Of a DNA stretch of 50,743 nt, positions 50,636 through 50,743 are shown one piece after another; positions within the stretch are counted from its first letter, which is position 1, and every line of letters begins with the position of its first letter. Source of the DNA: an uncultured Oscillospiraceae bacterium (GTDB lineage Bacteria; Bacillota; Clostridia; Oscillospirales; Oscillospiraceae). The position numbers and the translations under genes are program-made. The notes under the pieces are model-generated. The model worked only from the letters and a program-made list of their open reading frames with translations. It was not told the origin of the DNA and made no database searches. The stretch lies in contig CANRMY010000010.1 in assembly GCA_947631845.1 (NCBI GenBank), forward strand, positions 1-50,743, written 5' to 3'.

Positions 50636-50743
50636 ATGAGCTTGGTACCCTATGTAGTTGAACAGACATCCCGGGGCGAGAGGAGCTACGATATTTTCTC
50701 CCGTCTTCTCAACGACCGCATCGTTTTTTTGGGCGAGGAGGTC
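50636..50743 (+). CDS. clpP: ATP-dependent Clp protease proteolytic subunit, 5' part
   Basis: The first 36 codons of ClpP are present and the gene runs off the window. The protein starts [20 protein letters not shown] and continues [15 protein letters not shown], the family N-terminus including the axial-loop region. GAGGAGG lies upstream of the ATG. The catalytic Ser-His-Asp residues lie beyond the window. Position after tig supports the call. Confidence 0.93.
   Translation, partial: MSLVPYVVEQTSRGERSYDIFSRLLNDRIVFLGEEV

Overview
The window is a GC-rich, gene-dense bacterial chromosome segment. It probably comes from a clostridial Firmicute of the Oscillospiraceae type (Flavonifractor/Lawsonibacter-like). 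Support for this includes the gdpP-rplI-dnaB and tilS-hpt-ftsH runs, an M23-M50 pair followed by TIGR03960 and TIGR03936, rplS-lepB-ylqF-rnhB-yraN, DUF1540, a GGGtGRT protein, Firmicute-type GGAGG ribosome sites, TTGACA/TATAAT promoters and many GTG/TTG starts. The species is inferred, not shown. I see no rRNA, tRNA, CRISPR array, prophage or transposase.

Layout. 1-3.3 kb: recG, translationally coupled to an APH(3')-like kinase. 4-6.8 kb: divergent uraA and lysA. 7.3-15.1 kb (minus): a six-gene run gdpP-rplI-dnaB-tilS-hpt-ftsH. 15.3-24.6 kb (plus): a nucleotidyltransferase fused to a degenerate phosphomannomutase domain, a rearranged solute-binding lipoprotein with asnS, an AAA+ ATPase, a DnaQ-like exonuclease and a membrane-bound XRE regulator. 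25.1-30.5 kb (minus): an ABC exporter, then the operon DUF3810-DUF6873-ROK kinase-SLOG protein. 30.7-32.8 kb: an S-layer/polysaccharide deacetylase. 33.2-37.8 kb (minus): an Fe-S scaffold/GGGtGRT pair behind a consensus promoter with a structured leader, and an MBOAT/DHHW O-acylation pair. 38.2-50.7 kb (plus, apart from the small DUF1540 gene): a SpoIVFA/SpoIVFB-like pair, the radical-SAM/DUF2344 pair, pfkA, rplS, lepB, ylqF, rnhB, yraN, thrC, a metallophosphoesterase, tig and the start of clpP.

The most unusual content is between the genes. (1) A 225-282 bp structured element occurs three times (3336-3560 plus, 3669-3950 minus, 6831-7056 plus). Each copy lies just 3' of a stop codon in the sense direction of that gene. 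Its long hairpin shows a paired, compensatory base change between copies. (2) Nearly every intergenic gap left of 38.05 kb, but none to the right, is filled with a modular family of about 22-bp palindromes. They share GGGCC...GGCCC ends but differ in their cores (types A, B, C), with an associated hairpin D. They alternate with near-fixed spacing (about 60 bp) and have grown into 121-bp and 184-bp tandem arrays. These look like a mobile or amplifying repeat system without a visible transposase, and are the best candidates for something undescribed.
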